Shown: positions 63,030-64,000 of the stretch, in pieces
Layout: every line of letters starts with the position of its first letter
Numbering within the stretch: the first letter of the stretch is position 1
NCBI RefSeq assembly: GCF_900108875.1
Contig: NZ_FNYJ01000006.1
Coordinates: 1 to 64,000 of the forward strand
Length of the DNA stretch: 64,000 nucleotides
Source of the DNA: Pseudomonas sp. NFR16
GTDB lineage: Bacteria > Pseudomonadota > Gammaproteobacteria > Pseudomonadales > Pseudomonadaceae
Direction: 5' to 3'
Notes under the pieces: generated by a model
The model's database searches: none
What the model was told of the DNA's origin: nothing
What the model saw: the letters and a program-made list of their open reading frames with translations, nothing else
Made by a program: the position numbers and the translations under genes

Positions 63030-63983
63030 CTACTTTGAGATCGTCCGCACCATGCTCCTCGAAACCCATCCAACGATCTCAGCGTCGTCATGCTTGTACA
63101 TGACCTGCAGCCATTTTCGATCGGTCGAATCAATCACTTCAAGAATCGAATACTTGTCGAGGGTCAGAATCACTTCTGACTTAAGTCGAGGCTCTCCGCG
63201 CAGATTCACATTGTCGCGGGCTACAAGCCGCAGCCGGGCAGATGCACTGATGGGCATGTGGCAGAAGAACGATCTGATGTTATTCCGCGCCTGCGCCGTA
63301 GTAAGGGCGTTGGGGATACGGTCATTCCAGTCGCATATGCCTTCCCGTACGTCCTGCCATTGGCTTAAAACGGTGTAGGCACCTGATACGAAGATGAAAA
63401 GGCAGTACAGAAACAGAAGCGCAGCTGGCGTTAGCTTCGCTTGGCCATCACCCTGTGTCAGCGCTTGGACGATCTCGCTCTGTACTGTGGGAATCTCTTG
63501 CTCATCGAGGTAGACGGGCGCATCCCTCGCAAGCTCCGCGTGGACGTAAGCAGCGGAGGATTCGATCATCGAATCAAGCGTTGTACCGCCCGCAGCTTCC
63601 ATAGCTCGAAAGACCGTGCTGTTGCGTAACGAGGCCGTGTCTACGAGGAGCGATTCGAGGCTGCTCGCTGAGCCTAGGTGCGAGGAGCCAACTAGGGTCG
63701 TGAAGATTCGCTCAAGGTTTTCCGATGCTTTATTTGAAGACAGGATTGAATCGAACGGCGATGACGCTGAAAAATAATGTCCGGATAACGGGGAGGACTG
63801 GATCTGCGCAAACTGCTCCGCTATGTGGCGCAGCGAGTCGCTCGCTGAAGTTTGCGTCAGTGAATCCCACCATCGGCCAGTGGTGATGCCTCCCACTGCT
63901 TCAAAAGTCGGGCGCGCCAGATCCTTCCATTGTCTCACTTGTTCCGAGATTGCGTGCGCCGCCGATATCGCTGGAGCGCCCAT
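63030..63983 (-). CDS. Membrane-anchored SH3-domain protein, possibly partial
   Basis: The frame gives 317 residues from an ATG at 63983 but stays open to the window edge, so the true start may lie outside. The N-terminal 180 residues are Ser/Ala-rich and polar. A membrane helix lies at about 186-205 (ALLFLYCLFIFVSGAYTVL). The C-terminal 70 residues form a bacterial SH3-type domain (ARDNVNLRGEPRLKSEVILTL to IVGWVSRSMVRTI). Function is unknown. It is 211 bases upstream of the xre gene on the same strand. Confidence 0.65.
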   Translation of the reverse strand: MGAPAISAAHAISEQVRQWKDLARPTFEAVGGITTGRWWDSLTQTSASDSLRHIAEQFAQIQSSPLSGHYFSASSPFDSILSSNKASENLERIFTTLVGSSHLGSASSLESLLVDTASLRNSTVFRAMEAAGGTTLDSMIESSAAYVHAELARDAPVYLDEQEIPTVQSEIVQALTQGDGQAKLTPAALLFLYCLFIFVSGAYTVLSQWQDVREGICDWNDRIPNALTTAQARNNIRSFFCHMPISASARLRLVARDNVNLRGEPRLKSEVILTLDKYSILEVIDSTDRKWLQVMYKHDDAEIVGWVSRSMVRTISK

Positions 63984-64000
63984 CCTTTCGCTGAGACTGC

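Noticed and set aside
53100..64000. CRISPR array, insertion sequence or integrase in the accessory block
   Set aside because: No regularly spaced repeats, no transposase-like or integrase-like protein and no IS-type terminal repeats were seen.

Overview
This window is a chromosomal segment of a Pseudomonas. Gene order and content (a fused nuoCD inside a nuoA-N operon, monomeric NADP-isocitrate dehydrogenase, the cspD-clpS-clpA-infA-bpt-aat and nudJ-mnmA-hflD-purB blocks, and a calcium-type cvsSR two-component system next to nuo) point to the P. syringae group or a nearby lineage of the P. fluorescens complex. The species call is inference from recalled gene order. About 53 kb is ordinary core genome. 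The last 11 kb, after a serine tRNA locus, is accessory DNA.

Layout. 1-330: the last bases of a 23S rRNA gene, a 5S rRNA gene and its terminator (end of an rRNA operon). 408-1948: queD (queuosine synthesis) and a patatin-like lipase, minus strand. 2103-4760: two small periplasmic PepSY proteins translationally coupled to a response regulator and sensor kinase (CvsR/CvsS-like). 4865-7772: a chemoreceptor and an AI-2E family membrane protein. 7839-22773: the 13-gene NADH dehydrogenase I operon nuoA-N on the minus strand, with a candidate promoter and a Fur-box-like palindrome upstream and structured spacers at two internal junctions. 23262-25435: aceA (isocitrate lyase), with two long palindromes of the TGTAGT/ACTACA type upstream (candidate RccR operators), followed by intergenic repeats. 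25536-32200: a secretin-N-domain protein, a GNAT acetyltransferase, roxA, purB, hflD, mnmA and nudJ, all minus strand. 32404-40427: idh, cspD, clpS-clpA (plus strand), infA, bpt and aat (protein turnover by the N-end rule: Bpt and Aat tag, ClpS delivers, ClpA unfolds). 40866-48391: ftsK, lolA, rarA, fluC, serS and cysG, plus strand. 48481-52750: a glutathionyl-hydroquinone reductase, ybiB, tusE-B-C-D (sulfur relay that supplies MnmA for tRNA 2-thiolation) and a Bax-inhibitor-1 family protein, minus strand.

The most unusual site is 52839-53139. A strong tRNA promoter is followed by a tRNA-Ser(UGA) gene whose 5' three-quarters look canonical for Pseudomonas but whose T loop and 3' end are altered, with no CCA. 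An intact but clearly different tRNA-Ser(UGA) lies 36 bases downstream, before a terminator. I read this as a resident tRNA gene damaged by integration of an element that supplied its own replacement tRNA under the resident promoter. From there to the window end the DNA is gene-poor, with uncharacterised genes: a one-pass membrane protein, a possible degenerate PD-(D/E)XK nuclease, two unknown proteins, a small HEPN-like candidate, and a 1271-residue protein with an N-terminal SIR2 NADase-type domain and a long uncharacterised C-terminal part. The last is a good candidate for a single-gene anti-phage defence protein. Next to it are a frameshifted LysR regulator remnant, an XRE regulator and a membrane-anchored SH3-domain protein that may run off the window. 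No integrase, transposase, CRISPR array or plasmid origin was found.
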